Shown here: positions 26,449 through 38,933 of the stretch, in pieces
Layout of the letters: the number at the start of each line of letters is the position of its first letter
Position numbering within the stretch: the first letter of the stretch is position 1
Source of the DNA: Mauremys mutica
Lineage: Eukaryota; Chordata; Testudines; Geoemydidae
Direction of reading: 5' to 3'
NCBI RefSeq assembly: GCF_020497125.1
Contig: NC_059073.1
Location: forward strand, 9,445,225 to 9,509,224
Length of the DNA stretch: 64,000 nt
Notes under the pieces: generated by a model
Told to the model about the DNA's origin: nothing
The model's database searches: none
The model's input: the letters and a program-made list of their open reading frames with translations, nothing else
Made by a program: the position numbers and the translations under genes

Positions 26449-27481
26449 CTGTCAGGTTCAGAGCAGAAGGTGAGGCCACGGCGTCAGAACCTGGGCGCGG
26501 TAACCCCTATGGTTATAGTGAGGGAGGGCGGAGACGGGGGTCCGGTGGGGGTGACGGCATGCTTTGGAAAACAAGAGAAAACCCACCCCAGCTTTCTCCT
26601 TCCTCACTGGCCTCTGCCAGCCTGTACCAGTGGAGGCGGAGGGGAGCAGAGAATGAGCCTGGTGGGGACACTGACTGAAGCTACCCATCAAGTTGTTCCT
26701 TATAATCCCTGCCCACCATCCAAACCTCAAGCAGCCCCTTTGCAGCAAAGGCCGAACATACCAAGATCGTGGCCCAAATGCCTGCATCACCTTTCAATAC
26801 CTACCCCACGGTAGGTGACATAGGCAGGGAGGGAAGAGGGTATCCCATGGCTTCGATATCCTCCAACACACACGAGAACCTAGCCCCACAGCTAGAACCC
26901 AGACAATAATCATTTAGCGAAACCTCATTTATTTCAGATAGAGTGTTGAAAATGACATCTGGCGCACCTGTAACGTACCATACAGGACCTATAATATGCA
27001 GAGACAATCCATAGAGATGGACATTTGAGAGGGGATGAGCAGAGTTCCCAGCACCCTTTGACCCAAGAGAGGAGATAAGGAATGACCAAAATGTCCCTCT
27101 TCGCAGCTCCATACTGTAGGAGATCACCAACTGCCTACCAGTGCGACACGAGATAATTAGCAGAAGCCCCTTGTGGCATCTCCCTTTCAGAGCTAAAAGC
27201 TCTGAGTGCAATCTCACCAGACTATGATAGCCACTGACTCCCATATCAGGGAGAGCTTTGTGTACCAACCACTGGCAGGGTAACTGGGCCATGGTATTTC
27301 AAGGGATTGTGACAAACTGTATCGGACCAATAGGAGTCGGTATCTGTATATTTGTCCAGTGATATTCTAGAAACTATTGATCTCTCTGATTCGGTGCTTA
27401 TATTTCAACTGCTTCTGAGGACTGAAGCTATTTGGACAGTTGATGTTTAATGATGTCCCACTGTAAGGATGAAGTGAAGGC

Positions 27482-28289
27482 TGTCAGGGTTTCCTCCCCA
27501 CTCTGAACGCTGGGATACAGATGTGGGGATCCGCATGAAAGACCCCCTAAGATTATTTCTACCAGCTTAGGTTAAAAATTTCCCCAAGGCACACATTCCT
27601 TTCCCTGTCCTTGCACAGTATTGCTGCCACCACCAAGTGATTTAGACAAAGATTTAGGAAAAGGACCACTTGGAGTTCCTGTTTCCCCAAAATATCCCCC
27701 CGAGTCCCTTCACCCCCTTTCCTGGGGAGGCTGGAGAATACTCTACCAACCAATAGGTTAACAAGGTGAGCACAGACCAGACCCTTGGGTTTTAGAACAC
27801 TAAAAACCCAATCAGGTTCTTAAAAGCAGAACTTTATTATAAAGAAAAAAAGTAGAAGCACCTCTGTAAAATCAGAATGGAAGGTAACTTTACAGGGTAA
27901 TAAAAAGATTTAAAACACAGAGGATTTCCTCTCTAGGCTCAACTTCAAAGTTACAAAAACAGGAATAAACCTCCCTCTTAGCATAGGGAAAATTCACAAG
28001 CTAAAACAAAAGATGATCTAATGCATTTCCTTGCTATTACTTACAATTTCTGTAATCCTAGATGTATCATTTCAGTAGGAGCTGGGTTACCTGCTAGGTG
28101 TCTCTCTCTATACAGAGGGAACAACAAAGAGAGCACAAACAAAGCCTCTCCCCCCGCACTCCAGATTTGAAAGTATCTTCTTTCCTTATTGGCCCTTTTG
28201 GTCGGGTGCCAACCAGGTTATTTGAGCTTCTTAACCCTTTACAGGTAAAGGAGGGAATTTATGCTACCCTTAGCTGTATGTTTATGACA
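27482..28289 (-). mobile_element. Solo LTR of an LTR retrotransposon / endogenous retrovirus
   Basis: The 808-bp element begins TGTCAGGG and ends TATGACA, so the termini are the inverted pair TGTCA/TGACA. It is flanked by a perfect 5-bp target duplication, AAGGC, at 27477-27481 and 28290-28294. No internal gag, pol or env remains on either side, so it is a solo LTR left by recombination. AATAAA is read on the minus strand near 27836, which suggests minus orientation. I recall closely similar LTRs in turtle genomes; a 5-bp duplication fits ERV3-type or Gypsy elements. Confidence 0.88.
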
Positions 28290-28554
28290 AAGGCCATTAG
28301 TAACTCTGGATTTAAGAGTGACCAGTGGATGAGGACCTGTGGAGGGGAAGGTTTACAGAGAGCCTTAACGACAAAGAGAGTTGGACTTGTCTTGATTTCC
28401 TCTGCTTGACATGTCACTGGCTCCTGCTCTGGCTGATAGTGCATGGCAGAATTAAATAGGAGAAAGATTAGGACAAATCTTTACCTTCTAAAAATTCAGG
28501 TCCATCTCTGCTGTATAACAACCACCTTGGGCTGCCCATTCACAGCACAGATGC

Positions 28555-28578
28555 TCCCCCCCAACCCCCCCCCCCCCC
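28555..28578. repeat. Poly-C tract
   Basis: A near-pure C run, once interrupted by AA. Similar shorter runs are at 31238-31249 and 51125-51135. Confidence 0.85.
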
Positions 28579-29164
28579 GAAGATTAGACAACAAGAAAAG
28601 GAGAGGTTTGGTGCTTGCAGTCCTGTCTCCCCTGCTTAGTGTGAATGGGGTACACTGGAAGAATACTAGACGCAACTGCCCATGTTCATTAAGCCAAAGA
28701 TGATCAATACCACTTTGTTCTGTTGATTTGCCTCTGGAGATTAATCCATCCAACCAGTGGCTGTTAGACCAACTATAGGAACCACTAGTCTCAGTCACTG
28801 CTTCTAGAGTAACCAGTCCTTGTCTAGAGACCTTGAGACACAGCAAAGCATCTCTCTCCAGCATCTGATTTTGAAGTAGAGGATCTTCTGGGAGATCGGT
28901 ACAAGAGGACGGGATTGTTATGACAACTGGATCAGGTCTTTGATAACTGACAGCATTCTGACAGCCCTGTCAGACAGATACAGCATTACTGGACTTACAG
29001 CTCCCTAGTGGCGAGTTCCACTCCTCATGAGCAGCCTTCTCCATCACCACCACCTTAGAAGCACCCTTGTCTCCTACAAGATGCCCAACAACCGGTGTAA
29101 TATCCAGGGAACGCTCTGCTCCAGCTCTTAGACCGCTGCTCTCAGTCTTCCCTTCAGACCTTCC

Positions 29165-29480
29165 TCTATAGGTACGTCTACACTGCAAGTGAAGGTGTAA
29201 CTGTAACAGGGGTAGTCAGACCCGATCTAGCTTTAATCTAGCTAGCATGGGTAACAATAGCCATATAGATGTGGTGGCCCAGGTTTCAGAGCAGGCTAAC
29301 AACCAGAGGACCTACCCAGGGTCCCTGGAGGGCCTGTACTCTGGTTGTTAGCCCACGCAGAAGCCACATCACCCCATCTGCACTGCTATTACTATCTGTG
29401 CTCGCTAGATTTAAACTCACACAGGTGTGCTTACCCCGGACACAATCACATCTTTCACTCGTCATGCAGACATACCCTCC
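29165..29480. mobile_element. Non-autonomous DNA transposon remnant
   Basis: It begins TAGGTACGTCTACACTGCA and ends CATGCAGACATACC, giving imperfect terminal inverted ends of the GTCTACACTGCA type. Internal text (GATCTAGCTTTAATCTAGCT) recurs at 48930-48950, which marks a shared family. Confidence 0.65.
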
Positions 29481-30447
29481 AAAGGCGTTAATGGTGCACT
29501 TAATGATTTGCACTGCTCAGAAAACCGCCACAGATTTTTTTAACCCTGCACCAGCAATTCCCACCTCCGCCGCACCAGTCTTTTAGCAGACAATCAAGCC
29601 AAGAGTGTAAAGACAATGACCTTCTTGGCCGGGCTGGGAAAGTCGGGTGTGGGCCAGGATCATAGAAAAGTTGGCCCCTCAACTGTAGATGGTGATGGGG
29701 CTTATCTGCTTCTGCCTCAAACGTGCTGCAGCAGCTCATGCTTTTGGTACATCATCTACGCTGTTACCAAGAGGCAGGCCAACTCTCTTATCCGGCTCTT
29801 TAAACACTACCTGTCCAGGTTGGAAAGCCATTTCCAAATAGAGAGGCGGGGGGAAGCCCGCAGTGAGACTTATGTGTTCTTTCTGTCAATTGTATGGTGC
29901 ATAGAGAATGGGAAATTTAATAGTCCGCTCTGCAATCTAATCATATCCCGGCGGCTGTCTCGGATGCACATTTGAAAGTGCCACATTGAAATGAAAGGTA
30001 GGACGCTGCCTTCTGTATGTCGTGGTGCTATTAGAGGAATTCATGTCCTCTACGGCCCAAGTTTCACCTCCTCTCTCTCTTCCCCCTTCCTTATTCTGGG
30101 CATTTTCCCTTTCACAGTACAGAGAGCCATGATTAGAAGGGAAAGGGAATCTGGCGGGACCTTTTGCAATTATCATCACAGCTCTTGCATTTCCCCTGAC
30201 CTCACTTTCTAAAACCAAAAGAGTGTTTTTTTTAAAAAATGTTTTCTCTGCTGCCTGGGCAAATATGCCTGTCCAAGCCTCAGGGCCTGAAAAATGGGAA
30301 TTCAAGAAGTTTCCACTCACTCTGGACCTGTTCCACAGAGCTGCTCAGAACCCCTGGGCATGAGGCCACAGGAAATCTTTATCCACATCCTGAAGGTGCC
30401 AATCACAAAAATCTTGTCCGTAGAATGTTTTGTGCTTCTCAGGTCAG

Positions 30448-30535
30448 ATCTTCACCTGGTGTAAATCAGTGTAGCTCCATTGATTTCAGCGAAGCGACTC
30501 TAATTTACACCAGTTGCAGATCTGGTCCCTATAGT
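30448..30535. repeat. Short hairpin repeat (GGTGTAAA family)
   Basis: CACCTGGTGTAAATCAGTGT and ACTCTAATTTACACCAGTTG pair around CTCCATTGATTTCAG. Confidence 0.65.
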
Positions 30536-31449
30536 TTAAATATGTTCTTATTTACTAATCGCTGCATTCTGTGTCCCTAATTAGTGCCAGTTAAATGTCA
30601 CTTATTTAAGGACAAGATTCTGCCCAAAGAAGCCTGTCCTCTAATTGGGGTTTACACCACTTCGCCCATGGACGGTGGGGTCATGTTAGTAGAGACACAC
30701 TCCGCTACTGTTTTTAGAAAAAGAGGTCCCTCTTCTAGGCACTAGTGCTGTATAGAATGGTTTTACTTCACCAGTCACTGCTAACTAGTTTAACCCATGG
30801 TAAGCATGATGTGACAGTGGTGTCTTAGCATAGTATGATCCATGGTAAGTACACAGGGTCCTGTGTTCCCCTTCTGTTAAAATATAGTTAATCACAGACC
30901 TTCTTAGAGGGGAGGCCCTAACCGGGACCCTAGGCCCCTAACCCTAAAGGAAACAGCTACAAGCACAGTCACGAGTAAGCAGACTTACACACAACTTGAG
31001 TTCCAGCTTTGTTTCATTTCTTTACCAGGGAACACAGCCTGCCTGGAACTCTACGCAGCACACAGAGCTATCTAGTGGCTGAATAATATAACTGCAATAC
31101 ATGTCTCATTGCTTCTCCGATGTAAAAAAGGCCAGCGCATGCTGCTCCCAGTAGATGCACTAAGATACGGAAGCTGTTTTTCTTCCCGTTGGAGTTTCCA
31201 CAAGCCCAGGTGAAAGGGCAATGCCACGTTGATGACTCCCCCCCCCCCCTTTGACAATCACAGGGCAGTCAGGCAAAGTTCCTATTCCTTTTGTGCCCCC
31301 TGCATCATGAAGCAGTGGGGATGACACAACCCAATGCAACTACCTTATATAACACCAGGTCATCTGCTACTGTATAAGTAACAAGTACTTAAAAGAGGGT
31401 GCTGGCATGGAAGAAAGATTAATGCTATCACACAATGACAGACCAGGGT

Positions 31450-31880
31450 GCCTGGTTTAATGGGGGCCAGCCAGACTCCCACAAGCTATGAAGGTGCTTA
31501 GGACAGTGGGGTCTGCAGCAGACGAGTGGGCTCGGAGAGCATCGTGTGTAAGACCCCAGAGCTGTGCCTCATGGACTGCCATGCCTGATTGGCTGAGGAA
31601 GCTTTCAGGCCAGCTCTCAAGCCAAGCAGCAGGTGCATCTGACTGGCTGCTCCAGGCATCTGCTTGCGGATTCTCCGCCTCCTTGTGCCTGTCTCGCTCC
31701 AAGCCCTGCACCAAGCCTCAACTCTGCCCTGGACCTGCCCTTGCTCCAGTCCTGCCGTAGCCTCACCGCGGCCTCTGAACCAGCCCTACTCCTGTCTTCT
31801 CTGACTCTGGTTCTGGTATTCTGAGCCTGATTCCTGCTCCGACCACTAGAGATGCTGGCCTATGACCTGGGATCCTGACA
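31450..31880 (+). repeat. Interspersed repeat, same family as 57318-57650
   Basis: CCTGATTCCTGCTCCGACCA at 31828 is the reverse complement of TGGTCGGAGCAGGATTCGGG at 57356 with few changes. The end GATCCTGACA could be an LTR terminus. Family not identified; strand is arbitrary. The open frames here (for example 31488-31760) are repeat sequence. Confidence 0.5.
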
Positions 31881-32102
31881 GAAAGCCCTGTAACCGCACC
31901 AGCTCATGGTATGCTGGAAGGATGCGCCACTGCTACTTTCACCACAGTCAAGAGATTCAAAATGTGGAGATGCCTGTTGTTAGTGGTGGTATCTGTCCAT
32001 GCTAGCGCAACACGCAGGGGATAAACTAGGCTCAATGATTGCTGATGATGAGCAATCCTAACAAAGAGCGATGAGGAGAGACCTCTGGTGTAAGGCTAGC
32101 GC

Positions 32103-32564
32103 CAGGGCCACATGGTGCCCCAAGCCAGGAGCGTCTTCGGCACACACACACACCCCGTCCGCCACTCCGTGTGTTAAACTTTTGAATACCTTATTTTTAT
32201 TGCATTTGTAGCCCATTTCACGACTTTGATGCACAATTTGCATGCATGACTTATCCCTGACATGTAAGACTGACTGGCGGCGCCCCGCCCCTTATATACC
32301 CACGAAAACATGGCTGACAACATTCTACAAGGTTTGAGGGAAATGTCGTTCTCAGAAGGTCTGGAAGGTTCCACAAGATTCTACAAAGGTCCAGAACATT
32401 CTAGGAGGTTAATGAAAAATGAAGCCACATACGGAATACCTGAAACATTTTACTTCAAATATTCTATTTTCCCTTTTGTCGCTAACAACAGAAACAGCAC
32501 GCACACCCCCAACTCTGGCACCCCAGGTGGTCGCCTGAGTTGCCTGCCCCTAAATCCGGCCCTG
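32103..32564. mobile_element. Probable non-autonomous DNA transposon
   Basis: The ends are CAGGGCC and GGCCCTG. Flanks GCTAGCGC and GTTAGCTC agree at six of eight positions, compatible with an old 8-bp hAT-type duplication. A CA microsatellite (32141-32153) lies inside. Confidence 0.5.
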
Positions 32565-34164
32565 GTTAGCTCATTCATCATCCACCATCTATGCCAGTGT
32601 AGGACCCTTCCATCTATCCATTTACTTCCAGGGTGCCCATCAGTATGGTAGCTGGGCATAATATACTGTTCCCCATAGTATACTCTCCTCTGTTTCATCC
32701 AGCCCAATTTTATAGGAGACGGACAAAGGGAAAGGAAAAAGGTGGGAGGGGGAGAAAAATGGGAAACCCTGCTGACTCCTTCCCCTGGTCCTGTTCTCTG
32801 CCCATGGGATAGGAGTGATTCTCATTGACTTCACTGGAAGTTATATGTATCCTGCAGCAGCAGAATAAGCTGGAGTCTAGGACATCACTTTGCTGGGTTT
32901 AACAATGAGAAACAGTCACAGCTGCTCAGCTGCGGCCTTAGCCGCGGGTGCTGATTGTGATGGGAATTTGTCTTGGCAAACAAATTTTAAAAAAAAATCC
33001 AATCAATATGTGAGTGCACTTGTGTGCCCAGGAAGCTTAATTAATTTCCTACAGGCTGGAAGTAGCTTTGTCAAACTAGCTCCTTGTTTTGCAGAATAAG
33101 CGAAAGCTGCAAACGAATCAGCTCCGATCTCCATTGTAGATGGGCCGGGCCCTGGAAACGCCTGTGCAGTCAGCAGACTGCTGACAGCCCCTTTCCCAGA
33201 TGGTTATGGGGAATTGCTTTCTCTCTTCCTTTTTCCTTCACAGCTGCACATGCTTAGCCGAGGAGGGAGTTAGCAGAGGTGCAGATCAAGAGTCTGTCAG
33301 CGTCACCATACCGGCAGCTGGCTACAGTGCTCCAAGGAAGAAGAGAAATTAGCAGCCCGCCTCACAAGTTTGACAGAGGATGAAGACGGCTGACAAGGGT
33401 TTGCATCCTTAACTACACACCACGTTCCAACTAGCAGAGCGACCAGGCTCCTACTGTGTATCTCACCAGTTAAAGTGGCTCACGTCCTGTCTTTTACCCT
33501 CCTTGCACTGCAAGATCCGACAGAGCCAGGTCTCCATGTTTCCCACAGGAACATTACAGAGGTGACCTTGTCCCACCTGCTCCTGCAGGTTTGCTGCTTT
33601 CAGCATATTCCCAGCAGGTCTGACAGTTCAGATCCAGATCTGAACGGATGCAAAGTTAAAGGGTGTTTGGAGCTGGGATTTTTCCATGACAACTGCCGAG
33701 TTCCTCATTAAAAAAAATATATAAACCATCCTGGGTGATAAGTGAAGGCAAGAACCCAGTGTGTCCGGTACATCCGTGAGCACGTTACAGGGATGGTGCA
33801 GTGAGTGGCAAAGCCAGGGGACTGCTGGGCTCCTGTCTACAGGGAACAATAATTCTCTCCCATTTCACTGTGTCGTAGGGGTGCTGCCCTCTGGTTACTG
33901 GAGAGCCCAGCAGATGCTTGTTATGCATCTCAACAGGCTAATCAAATGTAAAGCCGCAGCAGGTGAAGTTGGAAGTGAAGGCTGCCCGCTCACCTCTCCC
34001 CAGCGCCCGTGGAAAAGCTTTAGCTCTTGTGTCAGATTAACAAGGGCTGTCGCTGAGATTGCTCTGGCTCGCTAAAGCCTGAGCGATCCCACACTGTGCT
34101 GTGACTGCACCAGCCCTGCTGAATGAATCTCCTACTTAGCTGGACTCCGGTTATGTTCCCCGTA

Positions 34165-34460
34165 GGTAGGGCTGCTCGGAAATGGTTCATCAGAATTGCT
34201 TTCCACTAGAAAACGCTGTTTCGACTAACCTGAAATATTTCAACAACGTTCTCTTTTTAAAAACTGGCAAAAATCATTTAAAAATTTGGGATTTTGGATT
34301 CAAAACAACTTTTTGCTTTGACATTCACTTTTTAAAATTTAAATAAAAATGGCTGAAATCAAAACCAACCATTTCGAATCTCTCACCACAAAATGTTTTG
34401 TTTGATTTGAAATGATTTTTTTTTTTAATTTTGTTTCACAAAAAGAAAATTGACCCTTGG
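34165..34460. repeat. AT-rich dispersed repeat
   Basis: It starts GGGCTGCTCGGAAATGGTTC and continues with TTTCAAC/AAAATTT-type text, like the copies at 25080 and 55825. Confidence 0.45.
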
Positions 34461-35214
34461 AAATGTTGGCCCCTCCACCAATCTCTCTCCTTGTTAGAGA
34501 GGTAGCTTTCCAAATGCAACCTGGGGAACTGAGATCCATTTCAACCGGTCATTTCCTTCACTCTTCAAATGCCAAATCCCCTTGGACTTTGCCTCTGTGG
34601 ATTTAGTAGTCCGGGTTTAGTTTTGCAAGCAGTAATCACTTGCCACGATATCTGGGTTCAGTGCAACACAAGCAACCGTAACCATCACATCTAATAGGAA
34701 CAGCTCACCATTTGAGTCACCTGAAATGGTACTGGGCCAGAGCATCGGGGAACATACTATGGGGAACAATCTTGTACTGGCCGAGGAGGACAAACAAGAT
34801 GACTGGCTAGGACCAGGTGTTTCCATCTCCATAGCTACAAACATCATCTTTTCTTACTAATGATGGGTTATCTATTACTAGAACCAAGTCAGTGTTCATG
34901 CTCAGACTAGGGGGGACTCTCCTCACCCCCCACCCCAAGCTCTGGAAGGGGAACTAGCTCTCAGTGGCTGTCTGTGATGGCAGACCCACTTGTTTCAATG
35001 AGCCTTTCTTCACTCAGCAGGGTAGGGTGGTGCTAATGACAAAGGGCCTGACTCGAATCTCACATACACAGGTGCAAATCAGGAGGAATGCCAGGAAAGG
35101 CCATGCAATCATAGCTGCAGATGTCAGATCGGAACCAGGCACTAACAGCCAAATTCATCACGGCTATAAATAAATCCACAGACAGCAGGGACAAATTTAC
35201 CCCAGGCGATCAGT

Positions 35215-35350
35215 TCTGTCTTCACTTACACTCGTGTACATCCAGAGTAGCTCTCCGGAGGTGGTGGTGTAAATCCGGAGTAAGTCCATTGACTTGAACA
35301 GAGTTAGTCTGGATTTACACTGATGTAACTGAGATCAGAAACTGGTCCAA
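35215..35350. repeat. Short hairpin repeat (GGTGTAAA family)
   Basis: GGTGTAAATCCGGAGTAAGT and TCTGGATTTACACTGATGTA pair around CCATTGACTTGAA. Confidence 0.65.
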
Positions 35351-36253
35351 GGGGAGCTGCTGGGCCAATGTGCACACGGGGATGGAAAAGGCCTAATGGG
35401 GCATTTGCACTCTAGGGACTATCTGCAGGGACTCACCGGCAGCGCAAGGCCACCTCTCCAGGTGGTGAGGGCATGATGGCAGATGCAGCAGGCGGAGGGA
35501 ACGAACTGGGCACCGCTCCGCTGTTGATTCACGCTGCTATCCAGGACCAACTCCAGTGACTTTTTGGCTTTGAGAGAAACTGGTATGGGCCGTGAAGGGA
35601 AATGTAACCTGTTTAGTGCCTGCAGCGTCTCCCTCACCCTTCTGCAGAATCCAAGCAGCAGATTGCTCTCATTCCCCTACGATCCTACCCGATATTTGAG
35701 TGACTCCTGCAGATCTGACATCCTCCCACTTGTCGCCTCTTCCTCATTAATCCACCCGGCCTCTGGCAAAGGCTGCTCGGAAGCAGCACGTGGGCCGCGT
35801 CGGGAGGAACAGTGCCAGGTACCTGCTGGAATTTGGTCCTTCCTCTTGTGTAGTGACCAAGGTTTAAACACACCAGCGGCGTGGCCAGATCCTCAGTGGC
35901 ATCAGCGATGCGCCACTGAACTTTCCAGAGCTATGCTGATTTACATCAGTGGAGGATCTGGCCCTCTTCTTGCTAGCACAGCTCCCCGCCCCATGTTAAC
36001 GAGGATATATTTATTTGCATACTCATTTTGCCAAGCACTGCTATCGACTCCCCTCCCCATCCATCCCTCTTCTGCATGCATTGCTTCCCCGTCTCCCCTT
36101 GCTTGTCACTCCGCTGTCCGCTGCCAAGAGAGGCTCATTTCACCTGGCATCTAGCAACAGATCTGCCATCCAGGCCAGCTGTGAGGTCCAGCAGCACTGC
36201 AGAAAGGAGTGACGTGATATTCCTCCTGCCTTAGCTAAGGGTTTGGAGAGAAA

Positions 36254-37025
36254 AGGTGGGTGGACCAACGTCTGTTGGTGAGAGAGACGAGCTTCTGAGC
36301 TTCACCGAGCTCTTCCTCAGGTCTAGGAAAGGTACCAAGAGTGTCACAGCTAAATACAAGATCTAACACTTAGTGCACTGGATGAAGGACACCACATGTT
36401 GTGATATCTCCACTGCTACCACGATCAACACTCCCCACGCATGCCTATCACAGGGGTCCCACACATGTCTATCACAACACGAGGCGTGCCTCATTCAGTG
36501 CACGGAATGCCCTAACGACAGTGAGGTGGGTGAAACCAGACACTACACTCTTGAATGAACTTTCACAGGAAAATGATAAACGACAAGAACACTGTATCAT
36601 CTATGGGTGAACACCTCTCATGAAGTGATCACTCTAAATCTGACCTATCACGCCTGGTCCTCTAAGGAAACCTGCACAATGCTTTCAAAAGACGAGCCTG
36701 GGAGCTTAAATTCAGAACTTTGCTAGACACTAAAAATCCTGGTCTTAATAAAGACACTGGATTTATGGCTTATTACAACAATCTGTAACCCACTAACTCC
36801 CTGTTTTGTCCTATAACTACACAGGTGTTAATGAGCCACCTCACCTTGAATGGTCCCTTAGAATATGTGCTAACCACTCATGTTAAACTATCTGTTCGAT
36901 CTCGTATTTAGCTGTGACACTCTCAGGACCTTTCCTGGACCTGGAGGAGAGCTCTGTGTATCTCAAAAGCTCGTCTCTCTCACCAGCAGAAGTTGGTCCA
37001 ATAAAAGATATTCCCTCCCCCACCT
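36254..37025 (+). mobile_element. Penelope-like element copy with inverted arms
   Basis: The left arm (36254-36368) is the reverse complement of the right arm (36891-37025) with scattered changes and one deletion of about 18 bp. The interior has an open frame with LIQCTECPN and GETRHYTLE, resembling the I-x-C-x-x-C and Y-x-G-E-T text around the GIY-YIG endonuclease of Penelope-like elements. The tail GAAGTTGGTCCAATAAAAGA is a common turtle and crocodilian repeat end. Family assignment is from memory. Confidence 0.55.
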
Positions 37026-37080
37026 CATCTCTCCAATATCCTGGCCCGACACAGCTCCAACAACACTGCATTAGCTGAGA

Positions 37081-37302
37081 CAGTGGTTCTCAAACTTTTG
37101 TACTGGTGACCCCTTTCACACAGCAAGCCTCTGAGTGAGACCCCCCCTTATAAATTAAAAACACTTTTAAAAAAATATTTAGCTCTATTATAAATGCTGG
37201 CGACGAAGCGGGGTTTGGGGTGGAGGCTGACAGCTTGCGATCTCCCATATAGTAACCTTGTGACCCCCTGAGGGGTCCCGACCCTCAGTTTGAGAATCAC
37301 TG
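37081..37302. mobile_element. hAT-like non-autonomous element
   Basis: The termini are CAGTGGTTCTCAAAC and GTTTGAGAATCACTG, 14 of 15 complementary. Flanks AGCTGAGA and AGCTAAGG agree at six of eight bases, as an aged 8-bp duplication. Internal sequence matches 59316-59533 in the opposite orientation. Confidence 0.88.
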
Positions 37303-38825
37303 AGCTAAGGGTTGTTACAGAGCTGCTTTTTCCAGCTGGAGAACCCCTGAGACCATACACAGCAAGTGACTGCAGAAATGGCCAGGGAAGTGAGGTGCAA
37401 TTTACTACAATTCCCCTCCCTCTGCCTCACCCTTTGTCTCTCATTCTCTTTCTTGCACTTTGAACCAGTGTCCAGAAACTCAGCTTCCACCCTGAGATTC
37501 ACCATCATCTCGCTAATGCAAAGCCAGCTCCTTAATCACAAGACAGTCTCACCAGCAGGCTGTCCAGGCAGCTCGGGTTCCTTTATTCCATCGCTGCACA
37601 ACTCACCGCCCCTGCGCTGTCGGCCGGTGCAGAGCGGCTGAGAAACGGAGCAGGCGAAGTCACCCCTTTCTACTTTCAAGACAATTCAGACCACACCCTG
37701 CCCTGTGGGGAAAGCCGCCAAACTCTGCCCTAACACCTGGGAACCTTGGAAACGCTTGCACGGTGCTGCCTACTGACATGGGGCTGGATCCTCAGACGGC
37801 GTAAATTGGCAGGTTCTACTGACTTCAGTGCAAGTGGGCTGGTTGAGGATTTGGTTCCCTGCAATCTAGGTCACAGCTCGTCTATGAGCCTTTCGAAAGC
37901 AAAGGCCTCAGGACAATGCTTTTAACCTGCAGCTGGTGTAATCACAGGGCAGGTGGGGTCCAACTATGTGGTGCCGGGAGCTCCTGCAAAACGGTGAAGG
38001 CTGAAGTCAGCAGGTGTGGAGGGAGCTCAGAACCTCCCAGGCCCTAACGCAGAATCAGATGCAGAATCCTCGATCGTCGCTGTCCTGCTACCTGGGTCAA
38101 ACCTAGAGCTGCAGTGAGTGGGATACAAAAGTCCTGAATCCTACAACAACATGGGCAAGGGAGGGGGGGGAAGAGGCATGTGTCAGTGAACTCCTGAGTT
38201 CCTAGAGCATGTTACCTGTTATTGCCAGTATTCTTTCCTGATTGCTGGAAGATATGGGTGGAAAAACCTGTCATCCCAGTGCCACCTGACCTGCTCATAC
38301 ATGCCTTCCCGCACAGAACTGAATGCCTAAGGCAATGTCCACACTGATATACTCCTCTCCCCGACCCCTACCCCCGCCCGTCCTCGGGGGTCAAGGGGAA
38401 TGCATGGCATGTACATCAGCTGCGCGTTGGGCCTCTTTATGTCACCGTCACGCCAGCTTTGGCTTAATGGACCCACCGCTGATCAGAATCGTTGCCAAGT
38501 GTCAGATCTCTAGCAAGTGATTCAGAAGCAGGCATCGCTCCTGCTGACGAGTGGATTGTGAGCAACACAGACTGAGTTTGGTTGATTGCATGTTTATTGA
38601 AATGCCCTGATCCTACGGTGATGGGCGGCAGCACAAACCCCTTAGAAAGAGTGGGATGGGATTATGCTGGGCAATGACCGTTACCCTAATGGCTGGTGTC
38701 TGTCGCCTGGGAAGAAAAAAAGTCAGCTAGCTCTTTAGACCAGGGCAGACCCCAACTCTGCCTGGAAATCCAGGTCCCACCCCCACCGAAGGATCATGAG
38801 ATTGTTGCCTTAGCTCAGAGCTTAC

Positions 38826-38933
38826 CTATTTGAGGTGCAGGGTATCCATACTGCTGCAGTTCGTCAGCATCCTCGCGCTTTCTGTTATCAGTGGACCTCA
38901 GCGACTGGCTTCTGGAATTATAGCGTCCATTGG
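38826..38933 (-). CDS. ADGRB1: ADGRB1 exon: linker between TSR1 and TSR2
   Basis: This 108-bp exon is phase 1 at both ends, with acceptor CCTTGCCGTAG and donor GTAAG. It encodes about 36 residues without cysteines, including [20 protein letters not shown] and then a Tyr/Pro-rich end (QQYGYPAPQ). It is rich in Ser, Arg and acidic residues, so it is probably a flexible spacer. The SRSQSLRST motif followed by a charged stretch and xPAPQ matches the spacer I recall in mammalian BAI1. It is isolated: about 12.4 kb of intron lies on each side. Its length is a multiple of three with matching phases, so skipping it would keep the frame. Confidence 0.9.

Larger units (their letters stand above)
26449..38825 (-). 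other. ADGRB1: ADGRB1 intron, 12.4 kb
   Basis: The intron lies between the linker exon and TSR2. It holds a solo LTR (27482-28289), a TIR element (29165-29480), a repeat with a second copy at 57.3 kb (31450-31880), a probable DNA element (32103-32564), an AT-rich repeat (34165-34460), a Penelope-like copy with inverted arms (36254-37025) and an hAT-like element (37081-37302). Stretches 29870-30000 and 32880-33110 look unique. Confidence 0.85.

Noticed and set aside
25979..26473. 164-codon plus-strand ORF in GC-rich sequence
   Set aside because: It overlaps the TSR2 exon antisense; the openness reflects GC content of the exon.
26800..27300. 163-codon minus-strand ORF
   Set aside because: No domain or family resemblance, and no phase-matched splice sites linking it to ADGRB1; repeat status unknown.
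35564..36154. 196-codon plus-strand ORF
   Set aside because: It has no recognisable domain, no splice logic and mixed repeat content (a hairpin repeat fragment near 35935-35965).
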